Of a stretch of 64,000 nucleotides of DNA, positions 1 through 14,100 are shown piece after piece. A program made the position numbers and the translations under genes. Every line of letters begins with the position of its first letter. The first letter of the stretch is position 1. The stretch comes from Strongylocentrotus droebachiensis (lineage: Eukaryota; Echinodermata; Echinoidea; Camarodonta; Strongylocentrotidae). The stretch covers positions 124,001-188,000 of the forward strand of contig JAVYIG010002353.1 in NCBI GenBank assembly GCA_035222895.1, read 5' to 3'. The notes below the pieces were generated by a model. The model was not told the origin of the DNA and did not search any database. It saw only the letters and a program-made list of their open reading frames with translations.

Positions 1-785
1 ATTTCAAGCTGAAGACAATTAGCACAAAATTGGAGGATGAATGATGTGAGACAAAGCAGGAAAAATCTTCTTGGGTATTTTTTCCAAGGATATGACTGCC
101 TGGTTTCATTCCAGAAACTTCTGTTCAGTTGGCTGTGCAGGAGAGACCTAAACACTGACTTGGTGATTACAGTAGGTACTTTTACATACCGTATGCATGG
201 TAGTGTGTGATGATGGTAGTAGGCCAAAATGGAATAATGAAAGTTTCAAGTCCAGAAGACAACTTCTTAATTGGAAGTGAAGGATTGCTTGCTATTTACT
301 TTGCACGTTTTGACAAATGTTATGGCAGGAATGATTTGGTGCTGATTCTCGTCATCTGCTAAAGAATGTGTACAGTCGTGATATCAATCCAGTACTACAA
401 TACATGTACCAGACCAAAATCTTTCAGTGTTCATGAGCCAAGAATAGGACTGTGCGCTATACTCACAAGAAAAATCTAGATGTGCACTCATCTGCTTTAA
501 TATAGGCATAGAATGTGAAAGTTAGGTTTCCTTTTCTTCCTTTACTTTTTTTTGGTATAAATTTCATTTTCTTGGAATATTAAGAATGTATTGAAATTAC
601 ACATTTCAGTAGCGCAGGAAAAACTCAATTGATATATTTTTTGTTCATTTATGATATAATTTTCTTTTAGTGCAATCATTGTTAAACAGTGCATTATATG
701 TTATCTGTAAGAATCTTTAATGAGAATTATTAGGTAGTGCACAAGGAAATTCAAAGAGCAAAATGGAATTCTTGATATCATTTTT
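1..785. other. Non-coding, AT-rich, nothing recognised
   Basis: No open frame with coding character, no splice-flanked conserved peptide and no clear repeat boundary on either strand. It could be spacer, or UTR of a gene outside the window. Confidence 0.5.
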
Positions 786-838
786 GTCTCGCCTGCGTAG
801 CAAAAAGCGAGACATAGGCGCCGCTTTTCCGGTGACGG

Positions 839-870
<32 letters not shown>

Positions 871-1869
871 GCGTCAACATCAAAAACTTAACCTAAGGTT
901 AAGTTTTTGAATTTTTGGTATAATTTTTAAAGTATAAGTTCTTAGTCAATGAAACTTTGACTATAGGGTAATCAAGTATCCCCAATCATGTGAGTAGAAT
1001 TTCAGATCACAAAGTCAAGGTCAAAGGTCATTTCAGGCAACAGACTTGGACTATGTTGTAGCATCATCATCGAAAACTTAACCTAAGGTTAAGTTTTTGA
1101 ATTTTTGATATAATTTTGAAAGTATAAGTTCTTAGTCAATGAAACTTGGACTATAGGGTTATCAAGTCTCCCCAATCATGTGAGTAGAATTTCAGGTCAC
1201 TAAGTTAAGGTCAAAGGCCATTTAAGGTCAACAAACTTAGACTTTGTTGTGGCATCAACATTAAGATTTTCAAAATGCTTCTTCTTCGTTATTTTTCAAC
1301 CGATTTTGATTCTGATTGTTTCATATGATAGGGCTAGGAGGGGATTTAAAATTTCTACACAGAATCATGAAATTCATTATCTATGCTAATTTATGCAAAT
1401 TTATTCGAAATCACAAAAAAGGCTTCTTCTCCTTCATTTCTCGACCGATTTTGATTTGATTTGCTTTATATCGTAGAGCTAACTTTGGTACACTAAACTT
1501 GTACACAGAATTTTGAAATTGTTCTCCATTAATTTAAATTATGGTAATTTATGCAAATTTATTCCAAAAATAACAAAAATTGCTTCTTTTCCCTCATTTC
1601 TTGACCGATTTTGCCTTATCTGGTAGAGCTAAATTTGGAACAATAAACTTCTACACAGAATTGTGAGATTTTGCTCCATTGATTATTTATGGTACTTTAT
1701 GCAAATAAAATGAAATTATGTCCCTTCCAGGGCATCAAATTTCTATTTTTTGACCAGTTCAAAAGTATACCACATAAAATTTACGATAGTTGTTGTTGTG
1801 AGATGCAGATGAGCGCTACGTCATTGACGTTCTGGTTTATCATATTGAATTGCGTTATGCAGGCGAGAC
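786..1869. mobile_element. Dispersed element with short inverted ends and internal duplication
   Basis: The ends are an 11-base inverted pair, GTCTCGCCTGC at 786-796 and GCAGGCGAGAC at 1859-1869. Just inside the left end is a GGC/GAC trinucleotide run (about 836-871). Two diverged direct repeats of about 185 bp follow (about 880-1065 and 1068-1255); each starts with the palindrome CTTAACCTAAGGTTAAG. Further in, the phrase for 'TTCTCGACCGATTTTGAT' recurs about three times at roughly 110-170 bp spacing. There is no transposase frame, so this is a non-autonomous element or composite repeat. Confidence 0.6.
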
Positions 1870-3436
1870 CGCCGAGAGCGTTTCCCTTGTTAGGTTAGGT
1901 TATACATGTATTTTTGCACAGGATGGGAAGGAGTGATGCGACCTTTGCTTTCCACTTCCTGCTTGGAATTTAGTAGAGGATACTCTGATATTGGAATAGT
2001 TGTGGGATCAATTAATTGAAATGTCGAACGTGGTATTTTTTTAATTAAAAAAGAAAGAAAAGATTTCTTGCCCACTTTGTACTTGATGTGGGCATATTGA
2101 GTTGTGGAAGCATCCCTCACCAGTGTTTTTAAGACGGGGTGCCGCAATGAAATTAACATCAATTTCGTGAAAAGAAGAGATACCCCTACCTGGTATTTAT
2201 GGAGACGTGACATTTAGAATATTTTCGCATTCAGGTAGCAAGTGTGTTTTGTTTACATGGCACTAGATGTGTATCGAGTGATGGGAAAGGATTCTTCCGA
2301 CATGAAATTGGGATTAGGGCGACGCAAAACTTGTTGTTTCTCAAAAGGGTGCCGCAACAAGGTTGAAAAACGCTGCGTCTTACCAAAATTTGTACAACAG
2401 TGTATGGACAATATTTGATAGTGAAAATGCTCTGGAGAACGGCCTACAAACTGCCAGTAAGAAATTTGTAGGATGAATCAAAATAATGATTTCCTCCTTT
2501 TCTTTCTAAACCATGTACGAGATCGCTTCATTTCACATATGATGCTAAGAAGAAAAAAAATCATGTATAAATAGCATGCTGGCATCTGAAATGATCTTAA
2601 TTTTGTATATATGTGATTAAACATTGCGATTTGCAGGTGGTAAATAAACAAGGATGAATGGTGAAGTTAACAACTGCCATTTTTTGATATTTTTTCCGGG
2701 AGGGCTGTGAAATGTAAAAAGGATACAATTTTTTTTAGAGGTAATTTTCATATATTTCTTGCTAACCTTGACCCAACATTAACGGTTAGAAACCATTTGA
2801 CTAAAATTTTACCTTGACTAGGACTGGTCATAAAATTAGAAGAAAATATTGCGTCATCTTCATTAATAATAGAATCGGGTTATATGGCTTTGTGTGGTGA
2901 AAATTAGAGTACTATTTTTTATGGTTAAACAAACATATTTTTGACATCACACTTGTCCTCACAAGCATTTAACGATACCTAGTGTGATGCAGTATAAATC
3001 AGTACTTAGAAAGATGTGTATCATTGCATTTGGGATTTACATACGGTATCCATTTTTTTGTGGAACTAGGATTACTGTGAACAGATGTCAACATTGTAGG
3101 TGCCCAATATAGAGGCAGGTATTAAAAATCAAAACATTGTTGCAAGAAGTAGATGAGCTTCTTGCTTACTTTTTGATTTTGTTTTGATTTGTGGCATAAA
3201 CAAAAGACCAAGCATGAAATGTACATAATATACTAAAAGCCATAATGTTGATGATCAGTGTTTGAATAAACTGTGAGCCTATGCATGTATCAATGTTACA
3301 GTTTCACGTTTGTGCCACTATTATTTTCCCAGGAAATATATCAAAATTATGATGAACAGAGTTTGTGTATTTTATTAATTTCTGAGGAAATAAATGTGTG
3401 GGGTACTATGCATCTTGTTGAATTGTATATTCACCA
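1870..3436. other. Intergenic, no gene recognised
   Basis: AT-rich sequence. A 107-codon minus-strand frame (1890-2213) has no recognisable similarity or splice context and is treated as chance. Confidence 0.5.
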
Positions 3437-4027
3437 TTAGTCGGGTGGCTTATTGAAATTACTGTTACTTGCCAGATAATACCACCATTTTTGGTACAGG
3501 GCTTTTTGGAGCCCCCAAATAAATTTATAACATTTGTTGTTGTACTAATGCCATTTTTGGTACAGGGCTTCCTTAGGACCTACTGAACGATATTAGGGTA
3601 GGAGCCCCCCAGCAAGAATGTCATATAAGAGCGGGGGCGTCGCCTCGAAGACCACAAACCAATGTGATCTTGCATTATATATAACGTGGGGCTCCGACAC
3701 AACGCCCCACCCCTAATCACTCTTAATGTTATATTACCTTGTAAATCATTTGTGGGCTACAATGCGACTACCAGCCCCTACCCACCCCCACACCTTTATA
3801 TGATATTCTACCCTAATATTGGTCAGTAGGTCCTAAGGAAGCCTTTTACCAAAATTGGCATTTGTACAACAACCTTTATATGATATACAATTATTTGGGG
3901 GCTCCAAAAAATTTTGCCGAGGGCTCCTAGCCTTGTATCGTTTAATAGGTCCTAAGAAAGCTCTGTACCACAAATCACGCTTTTATCCAGCAAGTAATGA
4001 TACTTTGACGCTAAGCCACCTGACTAA
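3437..4027. mobile_element. Foldback MITE, about 591 bp
   Basis: Terminal inverted repeats TTAGTCGGGTGGCTTA (3437-3452) and TAAGCCACCTGACTAA (4012-4027) differ at one position. The homology between arms continues well inwards: 'TTTTTGGTACAGGGCTT' on the left matches complements of 'AAAGCTCTGTACCA' and 'GAAGCCTTTTACCA' on the right. The middle is richer in G+C. There is no coding frame. Confidence 0.75.
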
Positions 4028-5119
4028 ATCCTAATCAAGGCCAGTAATGAATTTTCAGAGCATCGTTTTAAGAATGGCATGCAAAAGACATTTCATGAAA
4101 ACTCTGTTTTAATAATTCATGTGGACCCTGATTCTCTGTGTGTATCAAAAAGGTAGTCCAAATTCAGAACATTAATATTCTAAGGATAAATTTATTGAAT
4201 ATGACAGGTCAATTTCCATTAATGGATGCAAAAATGAAAACTTTTCCTGGTACCAAATAAATACCAGTAGTGTTATTTGCCATTTAATAATAGTTATTTA
4301 GATTTGGCCAATAGCTAAAATTGGTCACTGAGAGCTTGTAGGGAAAGTTTCCCACTACGGCCCAAAGTTGAGAGCAAGGGCAACCGTCAGTTAACTTGTC
4401 AACATTCAGTGGCAATATACATCTACCAGTCTTTATATATAAGCTTCAGGATATTAACCCTCTGAATTTATATTACCTTTATTTTTTGTATACACTGCAT
4501 TTCTTTTTATGAGGCAGGAGTCCTTTCTAGAGAGTGAAAATTCAACAAATTAAAAATTAGTGAAACTTCACATTTATCAGCTGACAATTTAATTTATTCA
4601 TAGTAATACTCTATGAATTAAATTATGCATGATTAATGTCATTAACATTCTTTAGTCACAGCTACTTTGGTTCATCAAATCAAACTATTACATTCAGCAG
4701 TTGTTTTTATTTCGCTGATCTTATACAAAATCCTACAATATTATTAGTATATGTCTACTAAAACTTTGTGCGTATAAAGCTTATTCTAAAAGTCTTGCAG
4801 AGAGTTCAGGCATAAAAACGTTAATTTGTTGGGATTGTTTATGGTAAAGCTACATATTATTTATGGCAACTAGAGATTAATGACTCGATTATCAATTACC
4901 GCCCCCCACTCTGGGAACATTTTCATGTTCCCAAAATCTGTTGTATTGACTTTACACACCGGACTTAGGGGGGTGCTTTCAAAGAGAGGGAATATTCATA
5001 CGCTTACCCTAAATAACATTGGGGGGATAGATTCATTACTAGGTGCTCCATTAATCTGTGGACTAAACCTGACCTACAGTACTCTACATTTTAGAATGGA
5101 CTGATCTGGTTTTCATCTG
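4028..5119 (-). other. Region downstream of PRDX5, probable 3' UTR plus spacer
   Basis: The PRDX5 stop codon is at 5120-5122 (minus strand). The first AATAAA on the minus strand after it is at 4706-4711, which would give a 3' UTR near 410 nt. No other gene is seen here. Confidence 0.35.
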
Positions 5120-8100
5120 TCACAGTTGGCCGAGAACATTGTCGGCCAAACTGCAGGTCAACCCGGTTCCATCTGGTTCTTCATTGACTGCTACCACATT
5201 TCCGTCCTTGATTACAAGGGAATATCTGCAAAAAAAATGAAAAATAGATTAAATAGGCTGTGATCAAACAACAACTTTAAAGGTAGGCGTTACTACTGCA
5301 GCTAGAAGGGATTAGACCACACAGCGAGCCATCGAGGTCACTGTGACAGGTGGCTATCTCATTAACTCAGCTCTCATTTAACATAAGAAAAAGAGGATCA
5401 TGGGGGACCAACAGGCACCGATTTGGGAAGTTTTCTATATAGAGGGAGCAAGTAGCTACAAGTAGGACAGTGTGCCTTTAAAGGTACAATGTCCCATTTG
5501 CAGGCCAAAAAAATTAAAAGGTTAAATTCCAACCGCATTTGAAAGATAATACTAATTTAGAACTTCCCGAATGGTCGTATGTTTTATGCTGCACAAAGAT
5601 TCAATCAGTTTAATTTTAGCCATTACAAGAAGTGGGTTATTGATGTAGACAAATGCTCATGTACCCTTTATGTATGTTATTACCAAAGAAGACAAAAAAC
5701 GCCAGTCAGTCACTCAATAGTGTCTGACAGTGAAGTCTAGCAAGTAAACAGGTTTCCTTGCATAATAATATTAGGACACTGCTAACGTTTAAATTTCACA
5801 GATAGGACATACATTACATATTCATAATTTGATGTTGGCTGCAAAAGGGACATAGTATCTTTAATAACATGCACATTCAAAAATTTGTCTTTTTTTTTTC
5901 ATTGTAAAACGTGTCAGTATCCCTTAGAACTGATCGGTCAGATCACGTTAGCGGAAGTTAGTGAAACCCTCGGATTAGACATTTGTCCTAATATGGAGAA
6001 GGACAAAAAAAATGATGCTTGGCTTCCTGTATGGCCATGCTGCTCATTATTATTATACAAATTTCACCCCCCCCCCCCCCGTATGAAAAAAGTACTACAA
6101 CTAAGAAAATGGAAAATTTCTGATATTTTTTAGAACAGAGCAGATGGGAGAGGACCTCGAACACGTCGGAGGGTTGCCAATTTATGTTACAATTTCAAAA
6201 TTTCATAACTTTCTCATTTTGCTCAAACTTTCACTAATCCATTTCTCTTCCTTTTTTTTATTGGGGGGGGGGGGGGTCCTTTTATTAGAACCAGCTACCC
6301 CTTTATAACCCCCTGTGACTTACCTCTTTGATCGTTTGTTTCCAAGGAATGGAGTAGCATCAAGGACCATATCAACCGCCTGTATGGTAGAGTTGAAATA
6401 CAAAATTTAATGGGAAGTGACGGAAAGTACATAATCAATGAACAGTAGAAATCAAATTAGGAACTTGGTCAAATCCAAACATTACAAAATTTCCTGAGAA
6501 TTTTCATTTTTAATAGAGACAATTTAATAAAAATCTACAAATGAATAATATGACATATCACAACATTTGGATTTCTTATTAACCATTCATGAAATATTGA
6601 ATTTAATGGTGACCCATAGGAAACCCAACTGTTGTGAAAGCTGTAGATTTTTTTGAAAATTCTCTGGAAACTGTTACGCTTGGAATTGACCCCTACTTAT
6701 ACATTACAATAAAAATCTTCATGTTATTTCATTCATGCGGTTGCAGACTTCCGTTCATATCATTCATACAAGAATGCTGTTTGAAAGCCAATCTACCATT
6801 ATCCAGTTCTTTTACCAGTAATTAAAAAATCTTCAAAACCATTGGGAGCCTGGTGGACGTTGCAAGAGGACACTGGATGGTCTGAGATTCACTGCATTCA
6901 CAGGAGTCCTAAACATATCGTCAAGCATTTACCATTTTATATACAAGTTCATGAAATGCATCAAAACTTGGAAAAAATTAAATGGCATCAAGTTCAATCT
7001 ATACAAATATATAGCTTATGGGAAGAAAAAATGCCCCCCTTATCAAGATTTTTTTGATTTAGGATGGAGTACAATGCTTTAATAATAATAAAGTGTCTGT
7101 TCACAGCATCGCTCAGAAATATCATTTTAATGAACACTATAAAGCTAACAAGTGATTATTATGACACTATCCCTAGGAATGGAAAATAAACAAGGGACCA
7201 GCCTGGGCTTTCACCATGAAGAATGTTATATATGAAGAGGATTGAAATTTTTCTCATCCATGATCAAAATGGAATCAAAACAAATATGAGGTATATCATT
7301 TTTACCTTTGTAAACTCCCCATGTAGATCAGCAAGCATTCTGACCTATGAGGATAAAAAGAAAAGATCAATTCAAATGGTCAATTAATGTCACACACATA
7401 AATAAATATATATATACATAATAAACTTGGATGTTAATAAATGATACTTGTTGGCTTGTTTTATCCGAAAGCTAAGGAAGCATGTGTATGCTTTGGGTAA
7501 GCAAGCAAGGGACCAACAGCTTTAAGTATTTTCCGAGGAACTTGGCAGTGAGAATTAATGCATTGCCAAAGACAATAGTGCATCGACTTGGTTTTAAACC
7601 CTGGACATCCTGGTTACAAGTTCACTGCTCTACCACTGAGCATTACGCCTCCTCAAACAATAATGTTGCAGATGTACAGTAGAGCCTACTTTACATTCAC
7701 ATGCAGATTTCCAGGTTTATATTTCACGATTTGTTCATGTATTCTTGAAATGTGTTCACACAATGAGTAGAGATAATTAAGGTTACCAAAATGTCATTAG
7801 GGACATTTGGCAAATTTGGCAAAATATGAAAAATCACCATTTTCTGGCCATAGTTCAGTATTTTTGTGAACAAAAATGAAATTTTTATTTGTGATATTTT
7901 CTTTCTTTTTCTCTTTTGCTTATTTGCTCAAAATTAAGGAGCTAAATATCACGAGGCTGATCACAACCCCTGTTTGTTCATTACAGGGGCTATGGGGAAA
8001 ATTAAAAAAAAGAAAAATCATGACTTTTGGGCAACAATGGCATGGGGGTTAATAGTTACGCATATTTCCTTTAAAAGATTTGTTTTAAAAAGTGTTCCTA

Positions 8101-11100
8101 CAATAGTTACCTTGCCGTCAGCTTCATGTGCCTTCCCCCAAGCAGCCATTACAAAAGGGTCATTGACGGCCACGCATGCGATGACCTCTGCACCCTTGGC
8201 CTTGAGCTTGTCAAAGTCACCTACATACCCTGGCAGGTGAGTCTATGGAGCGAGTCATAGAGAAAATAAAAACTATTCGGAATATCAACCTTGCATTAAA
8301 TATTTTGAAGTTATAATTAATGATGACAAATAAAAAGTGATGAAAAGGCATACATACATACATACGTTGGATATAACGTGTTCCTTCTTCAGCTACATGC
8401 ATTTGACTTGAGCATAATAGACCAGTTTCCTAACATATTCAAATTTTATGCATACATTTTAAACTTATCATTTGTCCAGATTATTTTTGAATATGAGGGG
8501 GGACTTTAGAAAATAGGATATTGATACAAATGTTTAAAGGGATAGTTGAGTTTTCAGACCGCAAATGCCTTCATAGTGCATGGTTATTGCTCTTATTCAT
8601 ATCTATGACATTTGTAGTGCCTTTTTAGAACCTAAAATTGTTAAGAAGGTAATTTTAGACCCCAAAATGTGTGAAATTTAACCAATACGATCATACCAAT
8701 TCAGCTTCACTTAAAAAAAAACACGGTGACCGTTAATTAATTATTTAATCAAAAATAACAATACATGAGCCGGCTAGTTGTGGGTAATATAAGCAACACG
8801 AAAATGCCAACAAAAAACAACATCGGCATTGGCTGAAATGCGACGTGAAGGGCGTCATTTCGTTTTTTTCAACGTTTTTTTCAAATTTTTCAAAATATCT
8901 AATATTTGTGGTGGTACGAAAGTATTAGAAATCGTTATATTTTAGCCGTCTCTGAACTGATTTTGATCAAACAAAGATGATTTTGTCATTTAAATATTAT
9001 GTTCTTTCAAATTTGACACTCAGTTTTTCATTATCTCACAAAAAAAATATTTTGTGTAGCGCCCTCTGCAACAGAACTCAACTATCCCTTTAATGGTTAG
9101 TTCTCACAAAAGCATTAAAAAAGTATAAAATTGATAAAAAGGAGAAATGGCAATTGGAAGAAATTTACACATGTAGGTGGAGACAACAGGTTCTAGGATG
9201 ATTACCGCCTGGGCAATCACCCCCCCCCCCCCCCCTGGGCAAATTACCAATGGGAAAATTACCCCCCAAGGACAACCCCTCCAAGGAAAATTACACCCCC
9301 TCCCCGAGAACAATGACATTGTTACACGGTAGTTGTTGTTTTTGTCTTTTTAAATACATGTATTATCAGAGGCGTAATTGTCTTTTTTATTTTCCCGGAG
9401 GTAATTTGCAAGTCTATCCTGATGAGGGTTTGGAAGAAACCGTATATCATCCAGATTTATCTGCATGCCTTCAAGGGCTCCAAGTGCACTTTCAGATTAC
9501 CTTAATCAATAGGCTTTGAAAAGTAATAGCAGGAACAATAACCAATATGTAAAAATGGTATCTTTATCCCTTTCAGTGTATCTAGATACAGTCGTAATAT
9601 TGAAGACCGTCGATACTACTAAGGGATTAGACCACACAGCGAGGTCACTGATAGGTGGCTATCTCATTACTCTGCTCTCAAATAACATAAGAAAAAGTGG
9701 ATCATGGAGGACCAACAGGCACCGATTGGGGAAGTTTTCTATATAGAGGGAGCAAGTAGCTACAAGTAGGACAGTGGGGCATTTTAACATGTAACAAAAG
9801 CTCATGGACTGATGTTATATAAATGTTGGTATACTGTACTATTTTTCCTAGCTGTATTAGGCGTAAATACTTACAACTCCTGCTGATCCCGGAAATGTGT
9901 AAGGATATACAGTTAACATGAATTGAAATGAAAGTGAATAATTCTTAGTATTTTGGTCTTATCTGAAGAGATATCTGTCATGAGGAAGGATGTCGAATAC
10001 AGACGAGGAAGAACTGCAAATAATTTAACTGATGTAAAGGGGATTTTTATCAATCCGTTTTCTTTTACAGCTTTTCCCATTCTCCCTATATTTCGCGGTA
10101 ATCAGGAACATTTTTTTCTCGGTTAAATTGTGATATTATCTATCACTAAGACCAACTTCTGTTTGCATATATAGCTATTTTGAGAACAAGCAGGATTTAT
10201 AATTATTCTTTAAGGGCATGTAGGGACTATCATGAAAAAATGGAAACAATGAGCTAACTCCTTGCCATTCTTTCATATAAGGGGCAGTTTTCGAATTTTC
10301 CAATTTTTGCCCTAATATCGTTTTGGTGAACAAACGGGAGTCAAAATGATTCTAAGGGCATGTTGGGACTATTACAATGAGAAAACAGAGAGGATTGAAA
10401 ATGTTCATTTTTTTTTGGCTAAACCGATGAGCTAACGCCCTGCCATTTTTTAAAAAAAGGGGCTGTTTTTAAAAATTTCCAATATTTGCCCTAATATCAT
10501 TTTTGGTTACAAACAGGAAAAAATAACACGGCTAAGGGCATATTGGGACTTTCACGGAGAGAAAACGGAGAGGATTGAAAATTCTATTTTGTGGCAAAAA
10601 ACGATGAGCCAACCCCTTGCCATTTTTTTCAAAAAAGGGGCGGTTTTTTTAATTTTCCAATATTTGCCCTAACATTCTTTTTGGAAACAAACGGGAGTAA
10701 TATTACTGCTAAGAGCATGTTGGGACCATCATTGAGAGAAAACAGAGAGGATTGAAAATTTTCATTTTTTGGCTAAAACAATGGGCTAACCCCTTGCCAT
10801 TTTTTCAAAAAAGGGGCGGTTTTCGAATTTTCCAATATTTGCCCTAATATCCTTTTTGGGAACAAACGGGAGTCATATTGATTCTAAGGGCATGTTGGGA
10901 CTATCAGGGAGAGAAAATAGAGAGGATTGAAAATGTTTATTTTGTGGCAAAAAAACGATGAGCTTACCCCTTGCCATTTTTTCAAAAAAGGGGCGGTTTT
11001 TCAAATTTTCCAATATTTGCCCTAACATTCTTTTTGGGGACAAACAAGACCAACATATTGATTCTAAGGGCATGTCGGGACTATCACAGAGAGAAAACAG

Positions 11101-14100
11101 AGAGGATTGAAAATTTTCATTTTTGGGCTAAAACAATGAGCTAACCCCTTGCCATTTTTTCATAAAAGGGGCGGTTTTCGAATTGTCAAATATTTGCCCT
11201 AACATTCTTTTTGGGAACAAACGGGAGTAATATTCCTGCTAAGAGCATGTTGGGACTATCACGGAGAGAAATCAGAGAGGATTGAAAATTTTCATTTTTT
11301 GGGCTAAAACAATGAGCTAACCCCATGCCATTTTTTCAAAAAAGGGACGGTTTTCGAATTTTCCAATATTTGCCCTAATATCCTTTTTGGGAACAAACGG
11401 GATTCATAATGATTCTAAGTGCATGTTGGGACTATCATGATGAGAAAACGGAGATGATTGAAAATTTTCGTTTTGTGCCAAAAACGATGAGCCATTTTTT
11501 CAAAAAAGGGGCGTTTTTTCGAATTTTCCAATATTTGCCCTAACATTCTTTTTGGGGACAAACAAGACCAACATATTGATTCTAAGGGCATGTCGGGACT
11601 ATCACGGAGAGAAAACAGAGAGGATTGAAAATTTTCATTTTTTGGCTAAAACAATGAGCTTACCCCTTGCCATTTTTTCAAAAAAGGGACGGTTTTCGAA
11701 TTTTCCAATATTTGCCCTAATATCCTTTTTGGGAACAAACGGGAGTCATATTGATTCTAAGGGCATGTTGGGACTATCACGGAGAGAAAATGGAGAGGAT
11801 TGAAAATGTTTATTTTGTGGCAAAAAAACGATCAAAAAAGGGGCGGTTTTTCGAATTTTCCAATATTTGCCCTAACATTCTTTTTGGGGACAAACAAGAC
11901 CAACATATTGATTCTAAGGGCATGTCGGGACTATCACGGAGAGAAAACAGAGAGGATTGAAAATTTTCATTTTTTGGCTAAAACAATGAGCTAACCCCTT
12001 GCCATTTTTTCATAAAAGGGGTGGTTTTCGAATTGTCAAATATTTGCCCTAATATCCTTTTTGGGAACAAACGGGATTCATAATGATTCTAAGTGCATGT
12101 TGGGACTATCATGATGAGAAAACGGAGATGATTGAAAATTTTCGTTTTGTGCCAAAAACGATGAGCCATTTTTTCAAAAAAGGGGCGTTTTTTTTAATTT
12201 TCCATTATTTGCCCTAACATTCTTTTTGGGGACAAACAAGACCAACATATTGATTCTAAGGGCATGTCTGGACTATCACGGAGAGAAAACAGAGAGGATA
12301 GAAAATTTTCATTTTTTGGCTAAAACAATGAGCTAACCCCTTGCCATTTTTTCATAAAAGGGGTGGTTTTCGAATTGTCAAATATTTGCCCTAATATCCT
12401 TTTTGGGAACAAACGGGATTCATAATGATTCTAAGTGCATGTTGGGACTATCATGATGAGAAAACGGAGATGATTGAAAATTTTCGTTTTGTGCCAAAAA
12501 CGATGAGCTAACCCCTTGCCATTTTTTCAAAAAAGGGGCGGTTTTTTTAATTTTCCATTATTTGCCCTAACATTCTTTTTGGGAACAAACGGGAGTAATA
12601 TTCCTGCTAAGAGCATGTTGGGACTGTCACGGAGAGAAATCAGAGAGGATTGAAAATTTTCATTTTTTGGGCTAAAACAATGAGCTTACCCCTTGCCATT
12701 TTTTTCAAAAAAGGGGCAGTTTTTTTAATTTTCCAATATTTGCCCTAACATTCTTTTTGGAAACAAACAGGAGTAATATTACTGCTAAGAGCATGTTGGG
12801 ACCATCATTGAGAGAAAACAGAGAGGATTGAAAATTTTCATTTTTTGGCTAAAACAATGGACTAACCCCTTGCCATTTTTTTCAAAAAAGGGGCGGTTTT
12901 CGAATTTTCCAATATTTGCCCTAATATCCTTTTTGGGAACAAACGGGAGTCATATTGATTCTAAGGGCATGTTGGGACTATCACGGAGAGAAAATAGAGA
13001 GGATTGAAAATGTTTATTTTGTGGCAAAAAAACGATGAGCTTACCCCTTGCCATTTTTTCAAAAAAGGGGCGGTTTTTCGAATTTTCCAATATTTGCCCT
13101 AACATTCTTTTTGGGGACAAACAAGACCAACATATTGATTCTAAGGGCATGTCGGGACTATCACGGAGAGAAAACAGAGAGGATTGAAAATTTCATTTTT
13201 TGGCTAAAACAATGAGCTAACCCCTTGCCATTTTTTCATAAAAGGGGCGGTTTTCGAATTGTCAAATATTTGCCCTAATATCCTTTTTGGGAACAAACGG
13301 GATTCATAATGATTCTAAGTGCATGTTGGGACTATCATGATGAGAAAACGGAGATGATTGAAAATTTTCGTTTTGTGCCAAAAACGATGAGCTAACCCCT
13401 TGCCATTTTTTCAAAAAAGGGGCCGTTTTTTTAATTTTCCATTATTTGCCCTAACATTCTTTTTGGGAACAAACGGGAGTAATATTCCTGCTAAGAGCAT
13501 GTTGGGACTATCACGGAGAGAAATCAGAGAGGATTGAAAATTTTCATTTTTTGGGCTAAAACAATGAGCTAACCCCTTGCCATTTTTTCATAAAAGGGGC
13601 GGTTTTGGAATTTTCCAATATTTGCCCTAACATTCTTTTTGGGAACAAACGGGAGTAATATTACTGCTAAGAGCATGTTGGGACTATCACGGAGAGAAAA
13701 CAGAGAGGATTGAAAATTTTCATTTTTTGGCTAAAACAATGAGCTAACCCCTTGCCATTTTTTCAAAAAAGGGACGGTTTTCGAATTTTCCAATATTTGC
13801 CCTAATATCCTTTTTGGGAACAAACGGGAGTCATATTGATTCTAAGGGCATGTTGGGACTATCACGGAGAGAAAATGGAGAGGATTGAAAATGTTTATTT
13901 TGTGGCAAAAAAACGATGAGCTTACCCCTTGCCATTTTTTCAAAAAAGGGGCTGTTTTTCGAATTTTCCAATATTTGCCCTAACATTCCTTTTTGGGAAC
14001 AAACGGGAGTAATATTACAGCTAAGAGCATGTTGTGACTATCAAGGAGAGAAAACAGAGAGGATTGACAATTTTCATTTTTTGGCTAAAACAATGAGCCT

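Noticed and set aside
1890..2213. 107-codon minus-strand frame as a small gene
   Set aside because: No similarity, signal or splice context supports it.
7585..7651. Functional tRNA-Thr gene
   Set aside because: Acceptor stem does not pair and the B box is degenerate; a SINE remnant fits better.
9200..9310. Regularly spaced AATTACC words as an operator or telomere-like array
   Set aside because: Spacing is irregular and only four words occur next to a C run.
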